Part shown: in pieces, positions 23,564 through 34,464 of the stretch
How the letters are laid out: the number at the start of each line of letters is the position of its first letter
How positions within the stretch are numbered: position 1 is the first letter of the stretch
NCBI GenBank assembly: GCA_027943335.1
Contig: BSBK01001159.1
Location: 687,501-751,500 of the forward strand
Direction of reading: 5' to 3'
DNA: 64,000 nucleotides
Source of the DNA: Chamaecyparis obtusa
Lineage: Eukaryota; Streptophyta; Pinopsida; Cupressales; Cupressaceae
Made by a program: the position numbers and the translations under genes
The notes under the pieces: generated by a model
The model's input: the letters and a program-made list of their open reading frames with translations, nothing else
Told to the model about the DNA's origin: nothing
Databases searched by the model: none

Positions 23564-24774
23564 TGCAATACCCCAAAAATGGGCTATAAGTTCATTAACC
23601 TTCTATATCAACAATTCAAATGAAATCGACATCAAAGTCCTAACCTAAGGCACATCTAAACATCATCGAATCATAATTGATTATCTTAAATTCTACATCG
23701 GGGAATATTCTTAGTAATATTCTTAATTATCTTTAATTTAATGATTATTTGGCGATAAATCACATTTATCCTAAGTTTGATTAATTGAATATTTTCATAT
23801 TTAATTAATTAGATTTAATATCTTGCCACTTAATTGCGTAATTTAATTTAATTCTATTTATTATTAATTGTATTATTTAATTTTGACAATAAATCTAATA
23901 TCTTATGAATAATTGATTAAATTCTTATTTAATTAATTAAAGCAAGTTGTCATTATTTAATAATATAGTTTTTAATAAAAGTTTGATTAAATAATCGATT
24001 AACCCATAAATCAATTATTTATTTTTAAAAAGCAGTTAAGTTGAGAATAAATCACTTTATTTATTTATTAAATCATAATTATCCATGTGCACATTCAAGG
24101 ACCAGTTAAACTCAAATTGGAAAATCAATGCAAGTTGTTAGCTTTTTGAAACTCAACATCTTTTTGAGTTTTAAAGTTGATCTAAACTTCTAATTCGAGT
24201 TGAACTGTGCTTTTGCATGATTTTTGTGACTTAATTATCTTTATTCAAAAATAACTCAAAAATCAACCTGAGTTATTTGAGTGATTTATGGCTTTTTCTC
24301 ATGCACCTCCAAAGCCCTATATTTCTATAAAAATAAGGCTCAACTCTTCATAATTCATCCACAAATTTGCACAATCACGCTAGAGAATTAGAATTGGAAA
24401 AATCAAAGCTCTTGCGAATCGACACCTTTGTGAGATCAATCTTGTTTTGCATTCATTTAGATTCATATTTCATATCATTGTTAGATAGATTTCATATCAG
24501 TTTTCATCATATTATTGCATAAAAAATATTAAAAAAATAGCTTAATTGCATTCAATTCATATCTAGATCAATTGCATTCAAATCCTTCATTTAGGTGTCG
24601 TTTAGGTCACTGATCTCGATAACAATCTGAGAACATCAATCTCGCACCTACTAGAAGGTAGTAAATCGCTTGGTTAAATTAGATTTCAATTTTGCACGAT
24701 TTTGATTATAGCTAACCTCTAATGTTTTACTAAAGTGCTGTGTCTATAGATCAGGTACAAAATTCACACACGCA
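23564..24774 (+). repeat. Element X 3' LTR
   Basis: 1211 bp, TGCAATACCCC...CACGCA. Aligns end to end with 13472-14716. It is followed by the duplication CATGG at 24775-24779. Confidence 0.95.
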
Positions 24775-27062
24775 CATGGTATTAAAAAATAGGTCTCTAC
24801 ACCGAGGACACCTCAGCAGAATGGATTGCTGAAAGAAGGAACAGGTCAATAGTTGACTGTGCTAGGACATTAATGCTACAAAAGAATGTTGCTCAGACAT
24901 ACTAGAGGGAAGTTGTCAATACAGCAGTTTATGTGCTTAACCGAGTGCAATTGAAGGACACCAACAAGACACCCTATGAGTTGTGGTTTGGACACAAACC
25001 TATTATAATTTATTTCAAAATTTTTGGAAGCAAATGTTTTATTCTAAAAGATGAGAGAAATGGAAAATTTGACTCAAAAGGTGATGAAGGGATATTTGTA
25101 GGATATTCTAGTAAAAGCAAAGCATATAAATGTCTGAATAAAACTACTAATAAAATGATTGAAAGCACTAACGTCCGTGTTGATGAGTTTGATGAAAAGA
25201 ACATAGAGGAAAGTACAAAGGAACTGTAAGACTATAGTAGATTCAATTACATTGAACAACCAAAGTATTTACCAAAGCCTGAGCCTGCGATAACCAGTCA
25301 GCAAGAAAATAATACCGAATAGCAGGAAAGAGAAACCGATGAGCAGAATGGCCATACCAAGCAAGCAAATGAATCTGCACAGGATGAATAGGAAAGGAGA
25401 GATAGGATACTGGCGAGTTTTGTTAGAAGACACCGTCCCGAATCACAAATCATTGGAGACAAACAAGCTGGCATGCAAACAAGGAGCAAAGCAAGACAAG
25501 GTACATGTCTAGTTTGTGATTATGAGTCGAAAAATGTGAAAGATGCATTAGAGAATGATGAATGGGTTAATGCAATGAAGGAAGAAATAGAAAAAATAGA
25601 AAAGAACAAAACCTAGACCTTAGTACCCTGACCTAAAGATAAGAATGTTATCGATACTAAGTGGATATTCAGGAACAAGCAGAATGAGAATGGAGAAGTG
25701 ACAAGAAATAAAGCTAGATTGGTATGCAAAGGATATGCACAGGAGGAAGGCATAGACTATGGTAAAACCTTTGCACCTGTTACTATATTGGAAGGAGTCA
25801 TAATGCTACTTGCATATGCTGCACACAAGAAATTCAAGGTATATCAAATGGATGTCAAGTTAGTGTTTCTAGATGGAATACTTGAAGAAGAAGTCTACAT
25901 AGAAAAATCTGAAGGGTTTGTTGATCCAGAAAAGAAAGATATGGTATGTAGATTACATAAAGCTTTATATGGTTTAAAGCAAGCACCGAGAGCCTGGTAT
26001 GAGAGGCTACATACTTATTTGTTAAGTATAGGATTTGTAAGAACAAGTGAGAACAACAATCTGTATATGAAAGGAGATACTGATGATACAATTCTTATTG
26101 CTGAGATTTTTGTGGATGATATCATATTTGGAGGTCAAGATCAAATATGTAAACCCTTTTCTCATGATATGAGAAATGAATTTGAAATGTCTATGTTCGG
26201 AGAGATTAAGTTCTTTCTTGGACTACAAGTGATTCAGCAGAGTGATAGGATATTCATCACACAATCTAAATACATAAAAGAAGTATTGAAAACATTTGGC
26301 ATGGAAGATGCTAAACCTGTGGGAACACTGATGGCTACTAGATATAAATTGACTAAGGAAGATGAAACTACAGAATTAAACCAGACACTGTACCGATCAA
26401 TGATTGGTAAGCTAATGTATGTAGTTCATAGTAGACCAGATATAGCACATGTTGTGGGAATAGTTGCTAGATTTTTTGCTAATCCTAGAGAATCACACAT
26501 GACTGCTACTAAAAGAATCTTAAGATACCTAAAGAAAATAGAAGACTATGGATTGTGGTATCCTAAGAAAGGCAAGTTTGAACTTAGAGTCTATACCGAT
26601 GCTGATTGGGTTGGAAATGTGGATGACAGAAAAAGCACCACTAGAGGAGCATTCTTCTTTGGTGAAAGACTTGTTACCTGGACAAGTAAGAAGGAGGCTT
26701 GCATTTCTCAGTCTAGAGCTGAAGCGGAGTATGTTGTTGCTACTACAAACTTTTCAAACATTGCATATATCAAACAAGTTCTAGAAGGTATGAATGAGAT
26801 AATCACTGAGCCGGTGATTATATACTATGATAACACCGGTGCAATAAACATTTCAAAGAATCCAATGATGCATTCTAAAACAAAGCATATATCAATTAAG
26901 TATCACTACTTGAGAGAACAAGTAAAGGAGAAGCAATTTAAGCTAGAGTTTGTTACATCAAAAGAAAAACTTGCAAATATATTTACAAAAGCTCTACCGA
27001 AAGACACATTTGAGTATTTGAGGACTAGACTTGGGGTCCGTCCCCTATCTACCAGTCACTAA
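24775..27062 (+). pseudogene. pol: Copia integrase C-terminus, RT and RNase H
   Basis: Resumes after X with HGIKK, a stop, then STPRTPQQNGL. One base shift brings in ERRNRSIVDCARTLM, so the third catalytic residue (Glu) is present. TPYELWFGHKP and GYSSKSKAYKC end the integrase region. A stop-bearing linker leads to RT: a Trp-less VNAMKEEIEKIEKN, KARLVCKGYAQEEGIDYGKTFAPV, YQMDVKLVFLDG (Asp of the first catalytic motif present; K and V replace the usual T and A), LYGLKQAPRAWYERL and FVDDIIFGG (the YVDD-type box). RNase H carries YTDADWVGNVDDRKST, then EAEYV and KTKHISIKYHYLRE. The frame 25698-27062 is open for 454 codons. The enzyme would make element cDNA; the broken upstream polyprotein prevents its expression. 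Confidence 0.95.
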
Positions 27063-27605
27063 GGTGATTCAGATGTTGCATCAGCCTAATCTTATCAGAA
27101 GATCATACATGTTGATGCAGCATAGTTCACACTTTGGATCATGTCTAAGGTTGTGAAAGGTATTGGAACAGATTGACATATCAATATATAGAGATACAAA
27201 GTATGCACCAAACAATAGAGAGTTACTTGGCTACTGAAGAGCTATTTGTTTATTTGTTTCTTTGGCATTGTTGTCAAAGGAAGAGATAAACAATATGAAA
27301 CAAAGGGAGAGATAATCTGGATATGCACTAATGAGAACTATCTGAAGGAGAGACAAATTGAAAAAAGGGAGAGCATTAAAGATCAGTTACTGAGAACAGA
27401 AGAAGGAATCCAAGAGCTGAAAATATCATATTTGCAAAATGTTAGAGCTATATTTTGTAATGTTGTTGAGTAATGTAGTGATTAAACATATTAAGCTAGG
27501 GAGAGCTTGTACAGCATTTGTTCACAGAGTTGTAGAATACATGTTTGGTATGTGTATGGTATATTTCATATTTCTTGAGTTACCATCAATGCCAAAGGGA
27601 GAGAT
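27063..27605 (+). other. Copia 3' untranslated region and polypurine tract
   Basis: About 530 bases between the RNase H stop and the 3' LTR, purine-rich, ending in AAAGGGAGAGAT at 27594-27605, which is the polypurine tract. No envelope-like ORF is supported; the short frames here have no motif. Confidence 0.8.
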
Positions 27606-29089
27606 TGATGAACTACAACTAATTTAGAACCTGATTGAAGGAACTGTGATTTAAGATCACCGAGAAGATTAATTAGATATGTAATATGATTAAATCAGTA
27701 TTATGTTGTCATTGATGTCAACTAGTTTGACAGCATTTATCTTGTAAGATACTATACCGATACATCTATAGTGAAGGAGTGAAAGAGATTAAGAACAAAA
27801 ATATTTACATGAGGAAGATGGATATGACAGATGAGGATAAAGAATACATTGAGTAACTTGTTGATGAGTCTATGAATTCATGTTATTGACTTGATTATGT
27901 TTCATTCATCTATGATGAGGAAAAGAGTTGAAAGACACAAAGCAGTGTTGTCGGTTGATGAAGCATTTTAGTATACACCGACGGAGTATAGTGTATACGG
28001 AGTACAATGTTAATCAATTTTGTGTTCACCAACACATTTGTTTGTTAATCAAAAAGAACAGAATGAACTAAATGATTAGTTTAGCCAATAAGATTGATGA
28101 GCTGGCAAGTGTATGAATTCGAGGTAACAGATAAAGTTTGTTACATAGATCGACAGCTAACAAAATTCATGAAAGATCTAAAGGATGAGAATCAAACATG
28201 TTATTGACACAAGTGTCGAGGTATGTTTAAGAGGCAAAATCAATGAATATGATTAAGCGGCAAAATCTGATGGAGCAGAAGAAAATGGTTTACATGTCTA
28301 TATAAGAGACTGAAGATTTCACAATGAGTGTGATGCCAAAAGAGAAGGAAACTGTAGAATCATCGCATAAATAAGTTTTCATGCATTCTGATCATAATAG
28401 TTAAGGAGAACCCTACTACAGAGCATTACCGAGCGACAGAGAGTGATTACTGACGGACAGTAAGTTGAACAGTGTTTGAAACAGAATTGATTTATTGATC
28501 AGAAATATTTGTATGAGCTGAACATTGATCTGTAATTTGCAATTGAAGTTGTATTAAGTCATATCACCTACTATTACATATTTAACCATTGTACATAGTC
28601 AAATCTCTTAACCAAGTGGACTAAGAAAGTCTTATTATGTATCATTCATAGAATGAGCATTGTTATCCTGTCAACCTCAGAGTGATTGTTGGTTAGACGA
28701 TAACGGTTGCTCTTAAATCCTCTAACAAGGTCACACCTAACAGTGTGTTTGTAACCTTTAATAGGGTTGGGTCTTCACCGACCTCACTTCAGAAGAGTAA
28801 ATATTTTGGGTTGCGGTCCCCAGTGGTTTTTCCCTTCACAGGGTTTCCACGTTAAATCTCTTGTGTTATGTGTTGATTGTGATGTTTGTTTTGATGTCAT
28901 ATTTACATGTTGCATATTTGATTTGATCGGTAACTGCTATAAGTTTTAGATTGGTAATCGGTAAATGCATAGACATTAAAAGTATTTTAAGTTACCGAGC
29001 AGCAGAAATTGAAGTATTTGTTTTTGGATTATACATTTTGTATTGGGACAGTGATTAACTGATTCACCCCCCTCTCAGTTATTCTAATA
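27606..29089 (+). repeat. Copia 3' LTR
   Basis: 1484 bp, matching 10016-11499. The terminal CA has mutated to TA (ATTCTAATA). TATATAAG at 28299-28306. Followed directly by GAAAG at 29090-29094, the second copy of the target duplication. Confidence 0.95.
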
Positions 29090-29094
29090 GAAAG

Positions 29095-30260
29095 TACAAG
29101 ATTTATTGTAGTGAGGATTGATCAGAGAAATTTTGAGTCTGTGTGTAGTGCTTGCAGTCTTAGCACCTAAGAAGGATGGACAATGGAGGATGTTCACCAA
29201 TTCTAGAGCCATCAACTGGATCACAATAAAGTACCAATTTCCTTTTCCAAGGATGGATGATTTGATGGATTATTTGAGTGGAGCAAGATATTTCACCAAG
29301 ATAGATTTGAAAAGTGGTTGTCATTATATTAGAATCATGGAAGGTGATGCGTGGAAAATCATATTCAAGGAAAATGAATGGCTATATGAATGGTTGGTTG
29401 TTTCTTTTGGATTGTCTAATGCACTAAGTAATTTCATGAGGTTAATGAATAAAGTCTTGAAAAAATTATTAGGTAAGTTTTTCATTGTGTATTTGGATGA
29501 TATCTTGATTATCAATAAGAGTAGAGAGGAACATTTGATGCATGTTAGACAAGTATTATTGAGGTTAAGAGAAGAGAATTTATTAATAAACCATAAGAAG
29601 TGTACTTTCATGGAGGAGTTAGTATATTTGGGATTTATGATATCTATTCAAGGATTGATTATGGATCCTGAGAAGGTGAGAGACCTTTTTGAGTGGCCAA
29701 CACTAAAGAATGTCGGGGGGGGTAAGATCATTTCATGGATTGTCTAGTTTTTATCAGAAGTTCATTAGAAGTTTCAGTTCAATTTTTGAACCGATGACTA
29801 AAACCATGAGGGGAGATAAAAATGAATTCAAATGGACACATGAAGCACAAAGGATTTTTGATTTTTTGAAATATAAGGTGATAGAAAAACTAGTATTATC
29901 TTTACCTGATTTCAACAAGGTATTCCAAGTAGATTGTGATGCTAGTGGAAATGAAATTGGAGCTATCTTAAGTCAAAAAGGGAAATGTGTTTCTTATTTT
30001 AGTGAAAAATTGGATGAAGCTAAAAGAAGATATTCATTGTATGATCAAGAATTTTATTCTATAGTCCAAGTATCGAAGAAATGGAGATACTATTTTCTAC
30101 CTAAGGAGTTTGTGCTTTATACTCGTCATCAAGCATTAAAGTACTTGAGCAGCCAAGGTAAGTTAAATCAAAGACATATGAGATGGGTTGAATTTATATA
30201 AAGACATGCATTTGTGTTGAAACATAAGAGTGGTGTGACAAATAGATTTGTTGATGCTTT
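29095..30260 (+). pseudogene. pol: Gypsy RT and RNase H (right arm)
   Basis: Starts with GLIREILSLC, then LAPKKDGQWRMFTNSRAIN, FPRMDDLMDYLSGARYFTKI, DLKSGCHYIRI (first catalytic Asp) and FIVYLDDILI (the YLDD box). A frameshift in a G-run at about 29716 (VGGVRSFHGLSSFYQKFI) leads into RNase H: QVDCDASGNEIGAILSQ, KRRYSLYDQEFYSI, and TRHQALKYL, with one stop near 30200 and the end at VDALSRR. Motif order and wording are those of plant chromoviruses. Confidence 0.93.
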
Positions 30261-30423
30261 GAGTAGGAGAAGGAATTTTTTGACTGAAATGAATATTGCA
30301 GTACTGGGATTTGATGAATTGCAAGCATTATATGAGGATAATCTAGACTTCGCCAAACCTTGGAAAGCTTACAAATATTCTTTTGTTACAGATAGAAGTA
30401 TGTGGTTATATTATTTCATTTGA

Positions 30424-31654
30424 GATGGAATTCTATTCAAAGGAAGTTAGTTGTGTATACCTAGAATTTCTATGAGGGACAGCCTTATTAGGGAGAAATA
30501 TAGTGGAGGATTGGAAAGACATTTTGGCATTGACAAGACAGTAGCTTTTCTAAGTGATAACTACTTTTGGCCACAAATTCAGAAGGATATGCATAATTAT
30601 GTTCATAATTGTAAGGTATGTCAAGTTGCAAAATGTAGTAGTCAGAATATGGGATTGTATACACCTTTAATAATACCGATCATACCTTGGGAGGACATCA
30701 ACATGGATTTTGTACTGGGTTTACCAAGAACACAGAGAGGTCATGCTTCAATTTTTGTGGTTGTAGATAGATTTTCTAAGATGACACATTTCATACCATG
30801 TAAGAAGACTAGATATGCAGTTTCAAACTATTTTTCAAGGAGATTGTAAGATTGCATGAATTACCTAAGACCGTAGTTTCAAACTAGGATAGTAAGTTTG
30901 TTGGTTATTTTTGGAGGATACTTTGGAAGAAGATGAAAACTAATCTAAAGTACAATTCTAATTTACGTCCCCACATTGATGGACAAACTAAGGTTTTGAA
31001 TAGAAGTTTGGGGAATTTCCTAAGGTTTTTAGTTGGAGACAAGCCAGGGAGCTTGGATTTAGTCTTGCATCAAGAAAATTTTACATATAACATTTCATTA
31101 AATAGGAACACAACGAAGACACCATTTGAGATTGTTACTAGATCTAATCCTAAAGGAGTAGCAGAATTGAGAGACATCAGTCATGATGTTAAGAGGAGTG
31201 CTAAAGGAGAATAATTTGTAGAGGTTATGAAATCATTGCATGAAGAAGTTAGACAACATTTCGAGAAAATTAATCATGCTTATAAGAGGGTAGACATAAA
31301 GTGAAGACACAAGTAATTGCAAGTAGGAGATGAAGTCATGGTATAGTTACAGAAGGGTTGATTTCTTGTTGGTACTTATAAAAAGTTGAGAATGAAGAAA
31401 TTTGGACCTTGTAAGATCTTGAAGAAATTTTATTCATGGAATGCATATGAGGTAGAGCTACCTAAAGATGTGGATATATCACCTATATTCAATGTTGTTT
31501 ATTTGTATGAGTATCATGAAGAATATTTTGGTAGAAAAGATGGATCAGATGTTGCACAATAGTATCCTAATAAATAGATGGATTAGATAGAGGTGGTTTT
31601 GGATAGAAGAGTTGGTAGGACTACAAGAGGTAAGCAGTATATGGAGTATCTTAT
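30424..31654 (+). pseudogene. pol: Gypsy integrase and truncated chromodomain
   Basis: H2C2 zinc region (GGLERHFGIDKTVAFL..NYFWPQ.. to NCKVCQVAKC), core start WEDINMDFVLGLP and VVVDRFSKMTHFIPCKKT, then degraded core (frameshift near 30845). RPHIDGQTKVLNRSLGNFLR marks the third catalytic region, where the usual Glu after QT is Lys-Val. The C-terminal part has VGTYKKLRMKKFGPCKIL and FNVVYLYEYH. It ends with a chromodomain start IEVVLDRRVGRTTRGKQYMEYL at ~31585-31650, cut where other sequence begins. Chromodomains steer integration to particular chromatin, so this element was a chromovirus. Confidence 0.9.
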
Positions 31655-31679
31655 CACCCCCCTTCTTCTCCACTGTATA

Positions 31680-32720
31680 GTGAAGGTGTGAGACATTTTT
31701 CCACCAATATGTTGCCTTATCCATTCTCTATTTAGAATAATGGGAATTCATATTCCCTATTTGAAGACACCTCTTGCATCTAAATAGAACCCCTTCATAA
31801 TCCAAAGGTTGTGTCTAGCATCTATTCAAAGTTTTATGTGATACTTTTGTAGGGGGTCCTTTAGAAATATTCATTTCCACCAAGATGTGAGCATAGGTAG
31901 AATGAAATAGATTTGAATATACTTCATCAACCATTAAAAAATTTCCTAAAGAATTTCCTATAACTTCAAGGCATGAATTAAACCAGAAATGTAAAGGAAA
32001 GTTCAGAAGTCTCACCCATAATGGAACCATATCAAAAAAATTAATGGCCAGAAAAAAAGGAAGGTGCCTAGGTTTTAACATCAACAAATACTTATTCTCT
32101 CAACTCCAGTTGCTCTCACACAGAATCTTAGTTATGTCCTAAGAATTTTTAAAATCCATAACAAAAGAACTTTTGACGCCTGGATAAATATGAACATACC
32201 CCTCCAAAGAAGGCTCCCAATTCTCTAAAATCTATTTGTGGAGCTCACTCAAACCTGGCCAAAAACACTAAAAATGCCTAATCAGACCCAGTTTCAAAAT
32301 AAATTCAACATTGTGTTTCACTTCCTCCTCTACATCATCCATTGATTCCACCATGATGGTTCTTTCCATTTTTGGTTTGATTACCTCCATCAAACCTTCC
32401 TACCCCTAGTGGTGCCCATTTAGTTTAGAAACCCCATTGTAGCCACGGGATTTCACCACTCATTTAACCCCTATTTCAATAGTCTTAAAAGTCCCACCTG
32501 TCCACATTCTTATGGCTAAGATTCCTTTACAGTCTTATAATGCATGTCTCATTCTGTGCCCATTTATTAGGGTTAGGGATTCTCCCAAGATCATCTCACC
32601 TATAAATGGCAACTTCCCCCGCCCTAACCCTAAATTTTTGGCTACTCCTTTCATCAGCACATTCCTCCTCCCCTTTGTATAATAGGCCATCTTCCCCAAA
32701 CATTTTCCTTGTGCCACTCT
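31680..32720 (-). pseudogene. LINE ORF1 remnant (DUF4283-like plus zinc knuckle)
   Basis: The best frame, 32087-31815, reads LPFFLAINFFDMVPLWVRLL, NFPLHFWFNSCLEVIGNSLG and STYAHILVEMN, the signature of plant L1 ORF1 proteins (DUF4283). Just after it come PLDYEGVLFRCKRCLQIG, the start of the CCHC knuckle. Upstream to 32720 the homology fades into stops. The product would be an RNA-binding chaperone of the LINE. It abuts the truncated gypsy chromodomain at ~31655. Confidence 0.72.
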
Positions 32721-32884
32721 AGGAGATCCATTTACAGTGGTATTTAGGAGCTCCTACGTAGATCCAAGGGATCGGGACTCTAAACATACCCTATTACTAA
32801 CAGATAGGCGTACTAACTTCATTCTATGTTAAATATTTATGTAATGTCAATCTTGATGTCTTTATATATTAAAAGGCTAGGAAT
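32721..32884. other. Junction between LINE and copia remnants
   Basis: About 160 bases with no recognised content. Confidence 0.4.
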
Positions 32885-33463
32885 ATCCTTATGGATTAAA
32901 ACCTATCCATGAGTGGAAAAGTCTCACCAAATTCTATACCCTCAACCTAAGAGTAACCTTTACATACAAGTATAGCTTTGTTTCTCACAACCTTTCCATC
33001 TTCATATAACTTATTTCTAAAAACCCATTTTATTTTAATAACATTCTTACCTTTAGAAATTAGGTCTAGGTACTAGTTACCATGCTTTTTTTCTTTTCAA
33101 TTTGACTTAGTTCCTCTTCCATGGCCTTGATCCAACATTTATATTTTCTAGCCTCTATATACTTTTTAGGATCCACTTCTGATAATAAGAAAAAATATTC
33201 TTGCTCGTCTGATTTTGTAGCCCTTCTTCTTTATTGAGCTCTTGTCTATTTGTCTCAAATTATTTGGTCTTGAGGATGATTCTTTAGACATAGTGTCTTA
33301 GAGGGTGTTCTTCCCTTTATTTCCAATGGTTCATTTTTTCTCTCTTCTTCCTCTTTAGGCGATCCTTCTTCAATTTTTAAATCTGATTCAAAATTTTCTT
33401 CAATATCATCAAAAGTAGTTTTGTCAGTCTACATCTTTTCATCAACTTTAACATTTACACTTT

Positions 33464-33468
33464 CAACT
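33464..33468. repeat. Element A target-site duplication, left copy
   Basis: CAACT, repeated at 34465-34469. Removing element A plus one copy restores the host codons RLKIIV-ESVNVKVDE on the minus strand. Confidence 0.9.
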
Positions 33469-34464
33469 GAGTGACCCCACAATAGTGGGTTACACTTTTT
33501 TAGACATGCTAATTTTTGCTGAAATAACATATTTTTAATAAAATATGATGATTTAAGCCTTGAGAGGTTCCATTTGAAGGAATTAATTAAAAATGGTTAT
33601 CTCAAAGCCTCTTAGATAAGAAAAACATTGATATAACATCTATACTCATCATTCATACCTACAATGGAGTCTCCTTCGCACCTATTAAAATGCTAATAAA
33701 AAAACACTTTGAATTTATCTTTTGGCAGATCAAATGAATCCATTTGAAAAACCTATCTATTTAGTAAGGTAATAATGAGAAAAATATTTTCAATGAATAT
33801 AATGTTAATATATATTAAGTTTATTATGACTTTGTATTTTAAGTTTTACTAAACATAGATATTTCACCGTATGTCTACCTCTATGTTTAACGCTTATGGA
33901 TAAATAGTAAATGAGAGAAAAAAAATTCTAAAAAATATCTATGCCCTAGGTATTGAAGTTCTCTTTCTATAAAAAAAATATATATATGAAATTGGACGAA
34001 TACACGACAAGTTATAAGCTATGTAGTCAAGGTATGTCAAAAATTATGATTTAGTCAACTTTAGATGTTAATAAAATATCCAATAATAGTGATAAAGTCA
34101 TAAAATAAATTGCATACCTTTCGTATGGATGTTACAAAACTAAATTTGAAAGAATCATATTGATATCTATTTTAGAAAAAAAGTTATGCTCTATGAAAAC
34201 CAAGTAACCCTTTGAAAATGACATTTTCTGCAACATACCAATTTTCCTGGGAGAAAGAAAAAATCATTCAAATAAATTCAAAAATAAAAATAAAAAATAT
34301 ATTTAGAATGTAGATAGAAAATCCTAAAAGACTCTAATTTACTTCATCTTCCAATTTCAAATAGTTTAACGGTAATATGCATTTGAATCTGAATTTTTTT
34401 TTCAAAATGTAGAGTTCAGTGTCCGTTTAGGCAAAAAAGTGTAACCCACTATTGTGGGTTCACC
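33469..34464. mobile_element. Element A: ~1-kb TIR DNA element, hairpin tips, 5-bp duplication
   Basis: The right terminus read inward begins GGTGAACCCACAATAGTGGG and both ends then share TTACACTTTTTT; the left terminus has one indel and one mismatch in its first ten bases. That leaves a 26-bp perfect inverted repeat. Each tip also holds its own palindrome, CCCAC-AATA-GTGGG. The interior is AT-rich and non-coding, so the element is non-autonomous. The duplication is five bases, which does not match hAT (8), Mutator (9), CACTA or PIF (3) or Tc1 (TA). Its ends resemble element B. Confidence 0.88.

Larger units (their letters stand above)
13472..24774 (+). mobile_element. Element X: large gypsy-derived non-autonomous LTR element
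   Basis: Bounded by two closely similar LTRs (13472-14716, 23564-24774), a primer site at 14721 and a polypurine tract at 23550, with CATGG duplications. The ~8.8-kb interior has a long 5' leader, one Ser/Pro-rich ORF (17523-19666) and only the C-terminal end of a Ty3/gypsy integrase (20703-21155). Protease, RT, RNase H and the integrase catalytic core are missing. Such elements must borrow enzymes from relatives. LTR style (TGTAATACCCC...) and primer-site style suggest the Tat/Athila side of gypsy, which is an inference. Confidence 0.93.
10016..29089 (+). mobile_element. Complete Ty1/copia retrotransposon with element X nested in its integrase
   Basis: Two LTRs of identical length (1484 bp), a Met-type primer site, gag, protease, integrase, RT, RNase H and a polypurine tract occur in copia order (integrase before RT). 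GAAAG duplications flank it. Without the 11.3-kb X insertion it would be about 7.8 kb. Counting by eye, the first ~215 bp of the LTRs differ at about 13 positions, mostly transitions, so the insertion is not recent. Only a handful of stops and one or two frameshifts break the coding region. LTR length and Gag/RT style resemble the SIRE or Tork side of copia, but lineage is not proven. Confidence 0.95.
6409..31654 (+). mobile_element. Ty3/gypsy chromovirus, degenerate, split by three insertions
   Basis: Left arm 6409-10015 carries LTR, primer site, gag, protease and the start of RT. Right arm 29095-31654 carries RT, RNase H, integrase and the start of a chromodomain. The copia element at 10016-29089 separates the arms in the RT N-terminal region; joining them across the GAAAG duplication gives the expected order ...LNMKVQ then GLIREILS then APKKDGQWRM of chromovirus RT. 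A solo LTR (6995-8233) sits in gag. Many stops and several frameshifts show long decay. The 3' end is cut off inside the chromodomain, so there is no 3' LTR. Confidence 0.88.

Noticed and set aside
27246..27627. Possible envelope-like ORF after copia RNase H
   Set aside because: Short, no signal peptide or membrane segment, and it lies in the purine-rich 3' untranslated region.
33469..34464. Element A as a CACTA transposon because the tip holds CACTA
   Set aside because: The CACTA word is inside the palindrome and in the wrong position; the duplication is five bases, not three.
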